Of a stretch of DNA of 64,000 nucleotides, positions 36,521 to 46,539 are shown piece by piece; position 1 is the first letter of the stretch; every line of letters begins with the position of its first letter. The stretch is taken from contig NZ_JAVRHO010000007.1 of NCBI RefSeq assembly GCF_031846515.1, positions 1 to 64,000 on the forward strand, given 5' to 3'. A model generated the notes under the pieces. It ran no database searches, had not been told where the DNA came from, and saw nothing but the letters and a program-made list of their open reading frames with translations. Both the position numbers and the translations under genes were made by a program. The DNA comes from Autumnicola lenta (GTDB taxonomy: Bacteria > Bacteroidota > Bacteroidia > Flavobacteriales > Flavobacteriaceae).

Positions 36521-36569
36521 GGCGTAAGGGGTAACTCAGTAATTTTAATTTTTTTCAGGTTATCGAAAA

Positions 36570-36692
36570 TTAGGCTTTTAGAGCGCTAATCTGTTGTCCA
36601 AACGCATGAAATATTTTTAACGATTCACAAAATTCTTCAAGAGTAAAGAGGCCGTGGTTATTGCTCCCGTCAGAGTAAAAGTAGTTTTTCAT
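36570..36692 (-). CDS. Small 40-aa protein resembling a GYF-2/DUF4339 module
   Basis: This 40-codon frame encodes MKNYFYSDGSNNHGLFTLEE and then FCESLKIFHAFGQQISALKA. The pattern Y-F-Y-S-D-G...H-G-x-F-T-L-E-E resembles the core of GYF-2/DUF4339 domains, which are protein-interaction modules. It is too short for usual gene callers. It starts with ATG and ends in TAA 49 bp before the start of the 169-aa gene on the same strand. Confidence 0.5.
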   Translation of the reverse strand: MKNYFYSDGSNNHGLFTLEEFCESLKIFHAFGQQISALKA

Positions 36693-37108
36693 GTGTGAAT
36701 AGTTTCGGGGCTAAGTAATATTAAATATTAAGACAAATTTAAGAAAAGTTTTGAACTTTATTTCATTCTATAATTCTGAAAGGTTATATATGAGAAGGAT
36801 TTTTTACTACTTCACCAACAAGAACAATTTCCTGATTGACAATCTAAAGAGTTGTAGCGACTTCTTTTGAAGTAGAATATCCTTTCTCTGTCCTGAACAA
36901 CTTCAAATATGCTTTAAAACGCTTTGTTCTTCAGAAAAAGATTTCTAAAAAGCTTTACTACATCAAAAGTATATTCTGGAACGAGAAATCAACAGTTCAA
37001 ATCTTTTCATCTAAAGATAGCGTAGGTATATGATACTTTTAATACTGTAAACCTTTAATAGCAATTAAATAAAACCAAAATATAAACCAACATTTAAAAT
37101 TTAAAATT
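36693..37108. other. Intergenic region with possible degenerate frame
   Basis: Plus-strand codons from an ATG at about 36790 read MRRIFYYFTNKNNFLIDNL and stop at 36870. The +1 frame from 36848 to 37033 then stays open for 61 codons (YPFSVLNNFKYALKRF, KKLYYIKSIFWN) without a standard start. Together they could be a frameshifted small gene, but no family is recognised. A TACTTTTA near 37034 might be the -7 element for the next gene. Confidence 0.25.
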
Positions 37109-37663
37109 ATGAAAGCTTCAATTTTCAGTCTTGTATTACTTATGTGGGTAGTCCCCGCAAATAGCCAGGAAACGGTAGAGTTAAGCGAAACTACTGTTTC
37201 TTATGCTCCCTATTCTTCAAATCTTACGAATAGCGGGAATGTATATTCATTTAGTATAAATGAAATTTATAGTGGAGAATTTGAATCGAATCCATTAACG
37301 TTTATGAAAAAAAACTTTGATATAAATCGTTTTATACTGGAGTTAAAGGATAAGAATCTGGATGCATGCCAGGTGAGCTTTGTATCCGGAAAAGGTATGC
37401 TGAAAGTAGATTTTAACAAAGAAGGCAAAATGGTAAAAATGTATCAGAGGTTTAGAAATATTAAACTACCCAATGACCTTTCTCACGAGATATACAGAGA
37501 CTATAAAGGCTGGAACATTGTAAAAAATATACACGTAGCAAGGGGTAGAGACGGCCGTATAGATAAAGAATTTTACCGGCTTAAACTGGAAAACGGAAAT
37601 AAAACTAAAAATGTAAGAATTGACAGAACTGAAGCGACATCAGTTGAATTAGCCATTAATTAA
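37109..37663 (+). CDS. Secreted hypothetical protein
   Basis: The 184-residue protein has a clear signal peptide (MKASIFSLVLLMWVVPANSQ) and a mixed-fold mature part with repeated basic/aromatic patterns (MVKMYQRFRNIKL, FYRLKLENGNKTKNVRID). No family is recognised. The start has a typical Bacteroidota AT-rich leader without Shine-Dalgarno sequence. It precedes the LytTR regulator pair by 245 bp with a strong hairpin between, so it is probably a separate transcript. Confidence 0.6.
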   Translation: MKASIFSLVLLMWVVPANSQETVELSETTVSYAPYSSNLTNSGNVYSFSINEIYSGEFESNPLTFMKKNFDINRFILELKDKNLDACQVSFVSGKGMLKVDFNKEGKMVKMYQRFRNIKLPNDLSHEIYRDYKGWNIVKNIHVARGRDGRIDKEFYRLKLENGNKTKNVRIDRTEATSVELAIN

Positions 37664-37684
37664 GTAGAGTCAGCTTTAGAATAA

Positions 37685-37726
37685 GAGACTGCATAAAAAT
37701 CAAATTATTGATTTTTATGCAGTCTC
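37685..37726. terminator. Perfect 19-bp hairpin, terminator-like
   Basis: GAGACTGCATAAAAATCAA and its exact complement flank a 4-base ATTA loop. No T-run follows, so it may be a terminator of a different kind, a processing site, or a small palindromic repeat. It lies 21 bp after the secreted-protein stop. Confidence 0.6.
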
Positions 37727-37908
37727 CATGTTGTTCTGAACAAGTTTCGTTTTTTCAGTCTCACTGCATCAATCCACATTTAACAGCGATTATATTTATA
37801 TTCTTCGCATTATAATCTTCTTAGAAGAAATAATGAGGAAAATTAGTTTTAGCTTTTAAGAACAGGTTGTTTAGAAAAAGCATAAAATTGTAGTAATAAT
37901 TACTGATT

Positions 37909-38673
37909 ATGAGAGCATTAATAATAGACGACGAAGAGCTTGCAAGAAAGCGGATTTTAAATCTTTTAGAAGAGGTGCCGGAAATCAAGGCGTCAGGAGA
38001 GTGTTCCAATGGGAAAACAGCCATAAAACGGATCAATGATTTAAAACCTGATCTTATTTTCCTGGACATTAACATGAAGGATATGAATGGTTTTGAAGTT
38101 TTGCAGGAGATAAATATTTCTCCAAAACCTTTAGTAATTTTCGTTACCGCATATGATAATTATGCCACCAAAGCTTTTGATGTGGATGCTTTTGATTTTC
38201 TTCTTAAGCCTTTTAAAGATCAGCGCTTTTTTAAAACTATTAGTAAGATTCTGAACATTTCCCGCAGCGAAGCAGACAGTAGTTTTGACAAGAAAATAAA
38301 GGAATTGTTTAAAGTTTATTCCAGGGAGGCGAAGGAAGTATCGCCTCCGGGGAAAATTCCTATAAAACAAGGCAATAAAACGATGCTGCTGGATCCTGCA
38401 GAAATAAGCTACATTATAGCTTCTGGTTGTTATGCGGAAATATTCACCAATAACAAAAAGTATGTGCTAAGGGAGTCATTAAATAATCTCGAAGAGATGC
38501 TGGATGAGAATATTTTCTTTAGAATTCATAGATCCACGATTGTTAATCTTAATCATGTAAAAGAGATTGTACACTCAGAATATTCCGAAATAGATGCCCG
38601 GATGACCGATGATAAACTGTTGCACATAAGCAAGTCTAACAAAAAACAGTTTCTGGAAAAAATTGGAATTTAG
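37909..38673 (+). CDS. LytTR-family response regulator
   Basis: The 254-residue protein has a receiver domain (residues 1-120) with the acidic pair D7/D8, phosphoacceptor D53 in LIFLDINM, the VTAYD switch and the K in LLKPF. A LytTR DNA-binding domain follows (about 150-254; EISYIIASGCYAEIFTNNKK, FFRIHRSTIVNLNHV). LytTR regulators bind direct-repeat sites and commonly control surface or secreted proteins. The kinase gene starts one base after its stop, so they are a cognate pair. Confidence 0.9.
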   Translation: MRALIIDDEELARKRILNLLEEVPEIKASGECSNGKTAIKRINDLKPDLIFLDINMKDMNGFEVLQEINISPKPLVIFVTAYDNYATKAFDVDAFDFLLKPFKDQRFFKTISKILNISRSEADSSFDKKIKELFKVYSREAKEVSPPGKIPIKQGNKTMLLDPAEISYIIASGCYAEIFTNNKKYVLRESLNNLEEMLDENIFFRIHRSTIVNLNHVKEIVHSEYSEIDARMTDDKLLHISKSNKKQFLEKIGI

Positions 38674-38674
38674 T

Positions 38675-39775
38675 ATGAAAATCTTCCTTAAAAAATACCT
38701 GGACATAAACCTAATCCTGCTTTTATCTGGGTTTTATGCGCTGTTTAATATAGTGTATGTGGGTAAAGCTGTTTATATGCATCATTATTCCCCAAGGATG
38801 CCGGAGTTCCCTTGGCGCGAGTTCCTTCTATATAATATCTTACTGGATTGGGTGGTAGTGGTGACTTATATGACGCTCATCGCTATCAGCACCAAAAAGC
38901 TGCTGAACAAAAATTACTCGTGGGTAAAAATCATCTCTATTCATACCCTTTTCTCCATACTTATTGGATTAATTATCAGGTTGATATTTGATGTTTTTGG
39001 CATACTGGTGGGCCAAATAGACCCTTCAGAATATGAACTGCAGGAAAGTTTCCACAGGTTTATGGCAGTAATAGAGCTGAATTTTTTGATCTATTTTGCA
39101 ATGATCTTTATTATTTATACTTATTATTATTTAAAACAGGTAAAAGAAGCAGAGAAGCGCCACAGTCAGCTGGAAAGTCAGCTGGTGAACACCAGGATGA
39201 AGATGCTTTCTTCACAATTGCAGCCGCATTTTCTTTTTAATACACTTAACAGCATTTCGGTTCTGGCAGATTTAGATGCCGGCAAAGCGAAGGATACCAT
39301 TGCAGATCTCAGTGATTTTCTACGTGAGATTCTCTATAGTAATGATGAAAATGAAATCACCCTGGAAAAAGAGCTAAGGACTTTAGAATATTATATTAAT
39401 ATTTTGAATATTAGGTTTTCAGATCATTTAAAAATTCGGAAGGATATAGATGAAAGGCTGCTCAATAAAAAGGTGCCGGCACTAATTCTTCAGCCAATTA
39501 TAGAAAATTCGATAAAGCATGGTTACTCCTACGAACATACAGATTTGGATGTGGATATTTCTATACATGCAGAAGGGGATTATTTGCAGATAAAAGTTGA
39601 AAATAACGGCGAACCAATTAGTTTGTCAGAAGCTCAATTGCAAAAAAAAGGAGTGGGATTGGCAAATATTAAAGATCGGCTGGAGAATCTCTACGGAAAT
39701 GATTTCTACTTTAAAATGCGCAACAAAGAAAGTCGTGCCGGAGTGGAAACAATAATTCGTATTCCGCTGAAATAG
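38675..39775 (+). CDS. LytS-type sensor histidine kinase
   Basis: The 366-residue protein has four membrane helices in residues 1-145, a short coiled coil, and a His_kinase domain with the phosphoacceptor H185 in LQPHFLFNTLNS. The ATPase domain has LILQPIIENSIKHGYSYE (N box) and KGVGLANIKDRLENLYG. I use the ATG at 38675; the TTG at 38663 inside the regulator gene adds only four residues. It is the partner of the upstream LytTR regulator. The signal is unknown. Confidence 0.9.
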   Translation: MKIFLKKYLDINLILLLSGFYALFNIVYVGKAVYMHHYSPRMPEFPWREFLLYNILLDWVVVVTYMTLIAISTKKLLNKNYSWVKIISIHTLFSILIGLIIRLIFDVFGILVGQIDPSEYELQESFHRFMAVIELNFLIYFAMIFIIYTYYYLKQVKEAEKRHSQLESQLVNTRMKMLSSQLQPHFLFNTLNSISVLADLDAGKAKDTIADLSDFLREILYSNDENEITLEKELRTLEYYINILNIRFSDHLKIRKDIDERLLNKKVPALILQPIIENSIKHGYSYEHTDLDVDISIHAEGDYLQIKVENNGEPISLSEAQLQKKGVGLANIKDRLENLYGNDFYFKMRNKESRAGVETIIRIPLK

Positions 39776-40124
39776 CTTTTTTTCCTGAATTAGATTCATT
39801 TTCAGTGCAATTAGTCTCTTTTTTCGGTGTTTTTGGTCTTTTTCAGGTAAAAACGGATAAAAATCCTCCTTAAATAGCTCTTTTATAATAAAAAATGGGA
39901 ACAGAAGCATTAAAAGTTTCCGTAGAACATCTTCAGCATAAACTACCACATTTTGGGTATTGATAATTAGCATTTTTCTTCCGAAATTTATTACTCAGAA
40001 AAGACCAACTACCAACCAATTTTTGTTGATCTTAGTCAATAGCTTAAAATGCCAGTTTTCGACCTTCAGTTTGAGTAGGGTCAACCTGAGGATATAAAAA
40101 CTGGCATTTTTTATCTAAAATTCT
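39776..40124. other. Convergent intergenic region, 349 bp
   Basis: The region holds no convincing gene; a 115-codon minus-strand frame begins here but mostly lies over the kinase gene. The structured terminator at 40046-40113 is its only clear element. Confidence 0.6.
40046..40113. terminator. Long-stem terminator between kinase and RND operon
   Basis: AAAATGCCAGTTTT pairs with AAAACTGGCATTTT around a 40-base loop that contains a smaller stem (CTTCAG with CTGAGG). T-runs on both ends make it bidirectional. The left arm, followed by CGACC, is a variant of the dispersed CGAAAATTGCCA-type motif described under findings. Confidence 0.7.
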
Positions 40125-43100
40125 CTAAACTCCTGAGGGTTCCGCTTTACGTTTTACAGTTCGTCCTTCTTTAATAAGTAAGGTTACATCTTCCAGCACG
40201 AGGTACAGGCATGGCACAATCACGAGGATAATAGAAGTGGCAAAAACGATCCCGAAGCCTAAAGAAATTGCCATAGGGATAAGATATTCGGCCTGGCTGG
40301 ATGTTTCAAGGATAATAGGAGTGAGGCCCCCAAAAGTGGTGAGGGTGGTAAGCATAATCGGCCGGAAACGGCGTAGTCCGGCTTCGTGAATGGCATCGTA
40401 TATAGATGAGGTCTCCCTTCGTTTATTGGCAAAATCGATCATAATCAAAGCATCATTTACAACCACACCCGAGAGGGCGATAACACCCATTAAACTTACC
40501 ACAGAAAGATCATAGCCCAATAAAATATGACCTATTACGGCACCAACGATCCCAAATGGAATTGCAGACAATACAATAAGTGGCTGTTTGTAGCTGCCAA
40601 AAGCAATAGCTAAAAGAGCGTAAATAATTAACATCGCCATAGCAAAACCGCTCCAAAGGGAATCAGTAGATTCACGCATATCTGCCTGGCTTCCTTCAAA
40701 GCTCCAGGTAAGCCCAGGGTAGTCTGCCCTTAGCTGTGGTAAAACTTCGTTTTGAACAGAAGCCAGTACCTGGCTCACCGCGTTGGATGGTTCTACGTCC
40801 ATACCCACATTCACAACTCTGCGGCCATCTCTTCGATTAATGCTGGTAAATGCTTCCCGCTGTTCCACCTCGACTACATCAAGAAGAGGTACTTCAACAC
40901 CTGCGGGAGTACGAACTAAAAAGTTTTCAAGATTATCGATATCACGTCGTTCTTCCAGTGGAAGCTTTACGCGTACCTCAATTTCATTGGTGCTCCTTAA
41001 CTGCCGCATGGCAAGAGCGCCAAAAAAAGCGTCCCGTACCTGTCGGCCCACTTCATTTGAGGTAAGACCTAAATTCCTGCCTTCCGGTAAAAGCTTAAAA
41101 TCGTATTGTACCTTTCCTTTGTTATAATTATCATTAAGATCGCGGGTGTTTTCAAAAGCTTCCATCTCTTCAAGAAACTTTGTGCTTGCCTTTTCCAGCA
41201 CATCAATATCGGAATGACTTAGGTCGACACTAATATCCTGTTGATAACCGCCGGGGCCACGTTCTGCTTCAAAAGTGATTTGATCCACTCCGGCAATGTC
41301 GCCAATATTGTCGCGCCACAGTGCGATAAGCTCCCTTGCGGTCATGTCCCTTTCGTCTGGTGGGAGCATTACGATCTCCACGTCAATAAAGTTTTGCCCC
41401 CGAACATTAGTTTTTACGCCTTCTGCCACTTTGTACAGGTCGTGTTCTTCAAACATCCTGCGCGTAGACTCGGTAATTTCTTCAGCGACACGAGCAGCTT
41501 GTTCGGGAGTGGTACTCACCGGCAGTCTCACGCCCGCTTCAATCTCATCTGCCGCTACTTCAGGCATCATTATCATTCCCATGTGATCACTGTAACCATA
41601 TCCGCCAACGATAAGGAGGAGGGCTACAGCCGCACTTAAGGTGATATACCGATATTTGAGACAAAGGTCCAGTAAGGGCCGGTAATATTTGTCAATAATC
41701 CTATCATAGCCTTTAGCAAAAGATTCCTGTAGTTTTTCCAGTTTCGCTGCCCAACCTGTTCTTTTTTTTGCTTTAAGATGGCCAAGGTGGGAAGGCAGGA
41801 TAAAAAGAGCTTCTAAAAGAGAAACGGCTAGAATAACAATTACCACTGCAGGTAGTGGCCACCAGAATTTTCCTGTTTCTCCTGGCATAAAAAGCAGTGG
41901 TACAAAAGCAATAATAGTGGTAAGTATACTGAAGATCACCGGCTTGGAAACATCTCTGGTGCCGGCAATGGCAGCATCTATGGGATTCATTCCTTTTTGC
42001 CTGTATTCATGAACATTTTCTCCTACCACAATAGCATCATCCACAACAATCCCCAGAACCACCAGGAAACCAAACATAGAAATCATGTTAATACTAAGTC
42101 CGAAAAGGGGGAGGAAAATAATGCCGCCAATAAAAGAAATTGCCATTCCCATCATTACCCAAAATGCCAGGCGGTATTCCAGGAACAGCGCCAGGATCAC
42201 CAGTACGATAGCGATGGCCATGATTCCGTTTTCTGTAAGTAAGGAAAGCCTTTCACGATAATCTTCTGCACTGTTGCTGTCTATACGGAATTGCACTCCC
42301 GGAGGTAACTGAAAGTCCTCGATAATTTCGAGCACAGTTTCCTCAATTTCTAGCGGAGACTGATCCCCAATTCGATAGATGCTCAGATCTACGGAAGGAC
42401 TCTGGTTGAATTGTCCGTGGAAGCCGGTTTCTTCGAACCCGTCGGTAATGGTAGCTATATCCTGAAGAGTAACCCTTGCGCCGGAAGCAGAGGAAATAAT
42501 GGTAATATTTCCGAATTCTTCTGCCCATTGTTTGCGTTCCTGCATTCGCAGTAAAATTTCTCCTGAATGTGTTTCTACTGCACCTGCCGGCACATCTTCA
42601 CTAGACTGGGCAACAATATCGGCCACCTGTCCCAGTGTTAAGTTGTATTCTCTAAGCTTGTGCCGCGGAATTTCAATATGGGTCACATAGTCTGGTACAT
42701 TTCCTATCTCTACCTGTGTAATTTGAGGATCACCTAATAGTCGGTTACGTAAGCGTTCTGCCAAAATTCGCAGCGTCCAGATGTCGCTTTCCCCGTAAAT
42801 GGCTATTTCCATTACATCCCGCTGGCGCGACTGGAGGTTTACTTGTGGCCGCTCAATATCATCGGGAAAGGTCTGGATACGCCGTACTCCCTGGTCTATG
42901 TCCTGAAAAGCCTGCATCCGGTCTGTACCGGCAACCAGTTCAACAAGGATGTTTCCTGAGCCTTCGTTAGCGGTAGAAGTTATTTCCTTAATTCCCTGGA
43001 TACCGCGTATGGCTTCCTCTACGGGGAGCAAAATACCTTGTTCTACTTCGGCAGGTGCAGCACCTGGATATGCAACATTTACCTCTACGTAGTCCAGCTG

Positions 43101-43253
43101 AAACTGCGGAAATACCTCCTTCTGAATATTGAACATCGTCCAGATCCCGCCACCTATTAAAATGATCATTAACAGGTTTGCAGCAATGGAATTCCTGGCC
43201 ATAAACGCTATAGCTCCTTCTTTCCGCACATTTTTATCCTCCGGCTTCTCCAT
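40125..43253 (-). CDS. RND-family efflux transporter permease (AcrB-like)
   Basis: The 1042-residue protein has the RND layout: one N-terminal helix, a large periplasmic domain, six helices, a second periplasmic domain and five more helices. GIVVDDAIVVGENV carries the DD of the proton relay; GVIALSGVVVNDALIMIDFA is the matching second-half helix. It is a proton-driven inner-membrane pump subunit of the HAE/Hydrophobe-Amphiphile type. It starts 5 bp after the membrane-fusion gene stop. Substrates are not predictable. Confidence 0.95.
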   Translation of the reverse strand: MEKPEDKNVRKEGAIAFMARNSIAANLLMIILIGGGIWTMFNIQKEVFPQFQLDYVEVNVAYPGAAPAEVEQGILLPVEEAIRGIQGIKEITSTANEGSGNILVELVAGTDRMQAFQDIDQGVRRIQTFPDDIERPQVNLQSRQRDVMEIAIYGESDIWTLRILAERLRNRLLGDPQITQVEIGNVPDYVTHIEIPRHKLREYNLTLGQVADIVAQSSEDVPAGAVETHSGEILLRMQERKQWAEEFGNITIISSASGARVTLQDIATITDGFEETGFHGQFNQSPSVDLSIYRIGDQSPLEIEETVLEIIEDFQLPPGVQFRIDSNSAEDYRERLSLLTENGIMAIAIVLVILALFLEYRLAFWVMMGMAISFIGGIIFLPLFGLSINMISMFGFLVVLGIVVDDAIVVGENVHEYRQKGMNPIDAAIAGTRDVSKPVIFSILTTIIAFVPLLFMPGETGKFWWPLPAVVIVILAVSLLEALFILPSHLGHLKAKKRTGWAAKLEKLQESFAKGYDRIIDKYYRPLLDLCLKYRYITLSAAVALLLIVGGYGYSDHMGMIMMPEVAADEIEAGVRLPVSTTPEQAARVAEEITESTRRMFEEHDLYKVAEGVKTNVRGQNFIDVEIVMLPPDERDMTARELIALWRDNIGDIAGVDQITFEAERGPGGYQQDISVDLSHSDIDVLEKASTKFLEEMEAFENTRDLNDNYNKGKVQYDFKLLPEGRNLGLTSNEVGRQVRDAFFGALAMRQLRSTNEIEVRVKLPLEERRDIDNLENFLVRTPAGVEVPLLDVVEVEQREAFTSINRRDGRRVVNVGMDVEPSNAVSQVLASVQNEVLPQLRADYPGLTWSFEGSQADMRESTDSLWSGFAMAMLIIYALLAIAFGSYKQPLIVLSAIPFGIVGAVIGHILLGYDLSVVSLMGVIALSGVVVNDALIMIDFANKRRETSSIYDAIHEAGLRRFRPIMLTTLTTFGGLTPIILETSSQAEYLIPMAISLGFGIVFATSIILVIVPCLYLVLEDVTLLIKEGRTVKRKAEPSGV

Positions 43254-43258
43254 GGCTG

Positions 43259-44470
43259 TTATTCCTCTGTATTTGGTTCTTCCTCATTAGTATTTTCAGA
43301 AGTGTTTCCAGATCCTTCCGTTCTTAGTTTCACTCCTTCGGAAACTACACTTAGATTGGTTGTGACCACTTTTTCTCCCTGTTGAAGACCGTCGCTGATG
43401 TATACATATTGCGCGTCGGTAAGAATAATATCTACTTTCCTGATGGACAGTTCTCCATCTTCATTTACCCATACCGTCTGGTTAGTGCGGAGATAATCCC
43501 GGTCTAAGCGTACCACATTTTCTATCTCCCGCGCCTGTACTTCTGCCTCTACAAAACCTCCTATTATGAGCTCCCGTTCGGTATCTGTAGTGTCTTGACG
43601 TGCCAGGGGATCATTAATTCTTACGAGCACGCGTGCAAGTCTTGTCTGGTCATCGAGTGCACCTACCTGTTTATCCAGGTAACCTGTCCGGGAAACACCG
43701 CTTGGCCAGCCCGAATTTCTTATCTCTACGGTAGATCCGGTCTCATCATCAGATTTGGGAAAAGACAACCATTGAAGTTTATCTACAGGAACCGTGAGGG
43801 TAATCCAGTATTGCTCGCTGCCCACCAAACGGCCCAGCTCGTCCCCGGGTGCAACTTGTGAACCCACAGTTACATTTTGACTTAAAATATGGGCGTCAAA
43901 AGGCGCTCTTATTGTGGTGCGCGATAATAGAAGTTCCGCCTGTGCCACAGCTGCTTCGGCAGCTTTTACCCTGGCTTTTATGGCATCAAGCTGTGGCCTG
44001 CGTAATACTAAAGAACGTTGGTTTTCTGAAAGGGAATCGAGACCGGCGAGTTCCAGATCCTGTTCTGCCACTTCCTGTCGGCCCATTTCCATATTAAGGT
44101 CTGTTTTAGCCTGTAAAAGATCACTTTTCCTTAACTCCAGGGTATTTCTAAAATCTGAAGGATCGATTTGTAAGAGAACCGCTCCCTTTTGAACAAATCC
44201 TCCGGGAATAAATTCCGGAGACCTGCGTATTACCTGACCACTCACCTGAGGGCTAAGCATCACATCCTCTACCGGTTGCACCATCCCGGTGGCCTCAATG
44301 ACCGGCCGAAAATCACCCTCTTCTGCCTCCACAACATTTACCAGCATCGCTGTTTGTTTTGTGGCACCTTCAGAACTTGCCGTTGGTTCGGTGGAAAAAA
44401 TTAAATAAGTGACGACCACCGCAAGAAGAAGGATGCCGAGGCAGATGATCAATATTTTTTTTGTATTCAT
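43259..44470 (-). CDS. Membrane fusion protein of RND efflux system (HlyD/AcrA-like)
   Basis: The 403-residue protein has an N-terminal membrane anchor (residues 7-25), a barrel-sandwich half (VSGQVIRRSPEFIPGGFVQK), an alpha-helical hairpin (about 115-185) and the second half motif TTIRAPFDAHILSQNVTVGS. An acidic C-terminal tail rich in Glu/Asn follows (residues 388-403). It links the pump to the outer-membrane channel. It lies between the OMF gene (18-bp gap) and the pump gene (5-bp gap). Confidence 0.9.
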   Translation of the reverse strand: MNTKKILIICLGILLLAVVVTYLIFSTEPTASSEGATKQTAMLVNVVEAEEGDFRPVIEATGMVQPVEDVMLSPQVSGQVIRRSPEFIPGGFVQKGAVLLQIDPSDFRNTLELRKSDLLQAKTDLNMEMGRQEVAEQDLELAGLDSLSENQRSLVLRRPQLDAIKARVKAAEAAVAQAELLLSRTTIRAPFDAHILSQNVTVGSQVAPGDELGRLVGSEQYWITLTVPVDKLQWLSFPKSDDETGSTVEIRNSGWPSGVSRTGYLDKQVGALDDQTRLARVLVRINDPLARQDTTDTERELIIGGFVEAEVQAREIENVVRLDRDYLRTNQTVWVNEDGELSIRKVDIILTDAQYVYISDGLQQGEKVVTTNLSVVSEGVKLRTEGSGNTSENTNEEEPNTEE

Positions 44471-44488
44471 AAGCGCCTTTCTCTTTAT

Positions 44489-45847
44489 TTAAAATTCTGC
44501 GGAATCTGTTCGTTCTGTTTCAAATCCGCCAGCCAATGTTCGGTATAAAGTGATTCTGTGTTCTAAGAGTGTTTGCCGGGCTTCAAGAATATCTCTTTGT
44601 AACTGCTGTTCCTGGTCCAGTGAAAGCAGCACGTCCAGATATTCACTAAGGCCGTTTAGGAATTCTATTCTTAATTGCTTGTTTGTTTTTTGTGCGAGCT
44701 CCAATCGGCGTTCCAGAACCTCAATTCTTTCCTTTTGTTTTTGTTCCCGGATGAGTGCATCTTCTACTTCTCTAAAAGCAATAAGTACCGTTTGCCCGTA
44801 TAAGTAGAGCTGTTGGTTTTTTAAAGCTTCGGTGCGATCAACTTCTGCACGTATGCGTCCGCCGTACAATAATGGGGCGACAAGGTTACCGGCAAGCGTA
44901 TATGCCCAGTCCTGAAAGAGGTTACCATAGTTATTTGATCTGGATTGGGCGCTTAGATCGAATGTGAGGCGGGGATATTTGCTTCTTATTGCCTGTGCCA
45001 TTTCCCTGTCTGCAGACAAAACCAGATTGTAAGCCTGCTGAACGTCAGGACGGCGCCTGATAAGTTCCAGTGGAAGTCCTGTTTCGGGAAGAGGAGGTAA
45101 TTCCGGAAGGGCAGTTTCTGGCGTTATCAATAGATTTTGAGGAGGACGTCCCAGAAGCACCGCCAATTGGTTTTGAAGTAGCATCAATTGTGTTTCGTAG
45201 AAAATCTTCTGATCCCGTGTACTTTCCAATAACTGCTGCTGGCGCAATATATCTACGGCTCTAACCTGTCCGCTGGTAAATCTCGCGCGGATAAGCCTTA
45301 AAATTTCTTCGTTGGTTTCAATTTGCCGATTCGTTAATTCCAGTTGCTTTTCCACAGTGAGCAGCTGGAACCAGGTGTTGCTTATCTCTGCTGAAAGTGT
45401 CATGGCTGCTGCCTGATAATCATAAAAGGATGCCTCTGCCCTAAACTTCTCGGCCTGTATGCCAGATCGTATTCTTCCCCAGAGGTCCAGCTCGTAACCG
45501 GCAGCAAGACCTGCCTGGAAGTTTTCACCTCCCGCAAAGTCGGGTTCCGGACGGCTTATCGCACTCCGGGCGGCAAGATCTATTTCCGGCCATAAAAAGG
45601 ATTTCTCACGTCTTACAATAGCCTGAGCAGCCTTAAATTGCTCCCAGGTAGCGGCAAGGTTGAGATTTTTTGTTAACGCAATGTTAATAAGGGAATCCAG
45701 ATCGGGATCATTAAATGATTTCCACCATTCTTCCGGAATGGCTTCATTCCCGGTGTAGGAAAACGCACCAGCTTCCTCAATGGGGGGCTCTACATTCTGA
45801 AGTTTTGGCGCACAGCTACTGAGAATGCAAAAGCAGAGTAGGGGCAT
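44489..45847 (-). CDS. TolC/NodT-type outer-membrane efflux lipoprotein
   Basis: The mature protein has two OEP domains of helical hairpins (NIALTKNLNLAATWEQF, GYELDLWGRI, LPLELIRRRPDVQQAYNLVL), which form the outer-membrane channel. The GYELDLWG and RRRPD motifs are characteristic of the NodT subfamily. The ATG at 45847 gives a lipoprotein signal with lipobox LSSC; a GTG at 45979 in the same frame would add 44 residues before the lipobox and is less plausible. It is the first gene of the efflux operon. Confidence 0.85.
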   Translation of the reverse strand: MPLLCFCILSSCAPKLQNVEPPIEEAGAFSYTGNEAIPEEWWKSFNDPDLDSLINIALTKNLNLAATWEQFKAAQAIVRREKSFLWPEIDLAARSAISRPEPDFAGGENFQAGLAAGYELDLWGRIRSGIQAEKFRAEASFYDYQAAAMTLSAEISNTWFQLLTVEKQLELTNRQIETNEEILRLIRARFTSGQVRAVDILRQQQLLESTRDQKIFYETQLMLLQNQLAVLLGRPPQNLLITPETALPELPPLPETGLPLELIRRRPDVQQAYNLVLSADREMAQAIRSKYPRLTFDLSAQSRSNNYGNLFQDWAYTLAGNLVAPLLYGGRIRAEVDRTEALKNQQLYLYGQTVLIAFREVEDALIREQKQKERIEVLERRLELAQKTNKQLRIEFLNGLSEYLDVLLSLDQEQQLQRDILEARQTLLEHRITLYRTLAGGFETERTDSAEF

Positions 45848-46539
45848 CCATAGCAAGAAGGGAGACCTTCCAGCCGATAGTCCGGATTTTGTCGGTAATA
45901 TTGTTAGAGGTAAAATAATTTCAGGTTCAATAGAAACGGGTATTGCTGCAGCGTGTAAAATGCCGCATTTACTACGCACTGTTCCAGGTTCTTAATTCTT
46001 TGCACATTGCTACTTCTTAAAGTTACTATTTTTTTAGAAGTTCACAACAATGCTTTATCTGGTAGGAAAAACTTTATGATCTGTTCAATTTCTTTAATGA
46101 AGTCAATGAAATATCACACATAGGCTGGAGATTGACAACTCTATTTTTAATTTTTGAGGAGAAAATAAAATGAGGAAGAGAAGTGAAATCTTCAGTGGTA
46201 AGAAGCCCTAAATAACAAAATCATTAATAAACACAAATTTTAGATCGATAATTGCCCTTTTGGACTACCTCTTTTAAGTATCACGGTCAGATTTCCATTT
46301 ACCTTTCAATCCTATTAGGACACCTGAAGTAAACAAACGCTGATCTTTTGAGGTTTTGATACCGTTAGGTTCTGAAATTCTATAATTTTAATTCAAGGTC
46401 CATAATGAAGCATCTGAAAAAAATCAGTAAATTTTTCAAACCTTAAAAGAAGAAGGTTGTAAGATGCCAATAAAAATCTGCTGTAGACTTTTAAATTAAG
46501 GCTTCAGTATTTAATTTGGCAGTGAATAATTATAAAGTT
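45848..46539. other. Intergenic region upstream of the efflux operon
   Basis: About 690 bp of AT-rich sequence between the efflux operon and the 49-aa gene, both on the minus strand. No convincing gene, RNA or palindromic operator was found. Confidence 0.45.

Noticed and set aside
39626..39973. 115-codon minus-strand frame
   Set aside because: It mostly overlaps the kinase gene on the opposite strand and has no recognisable features.
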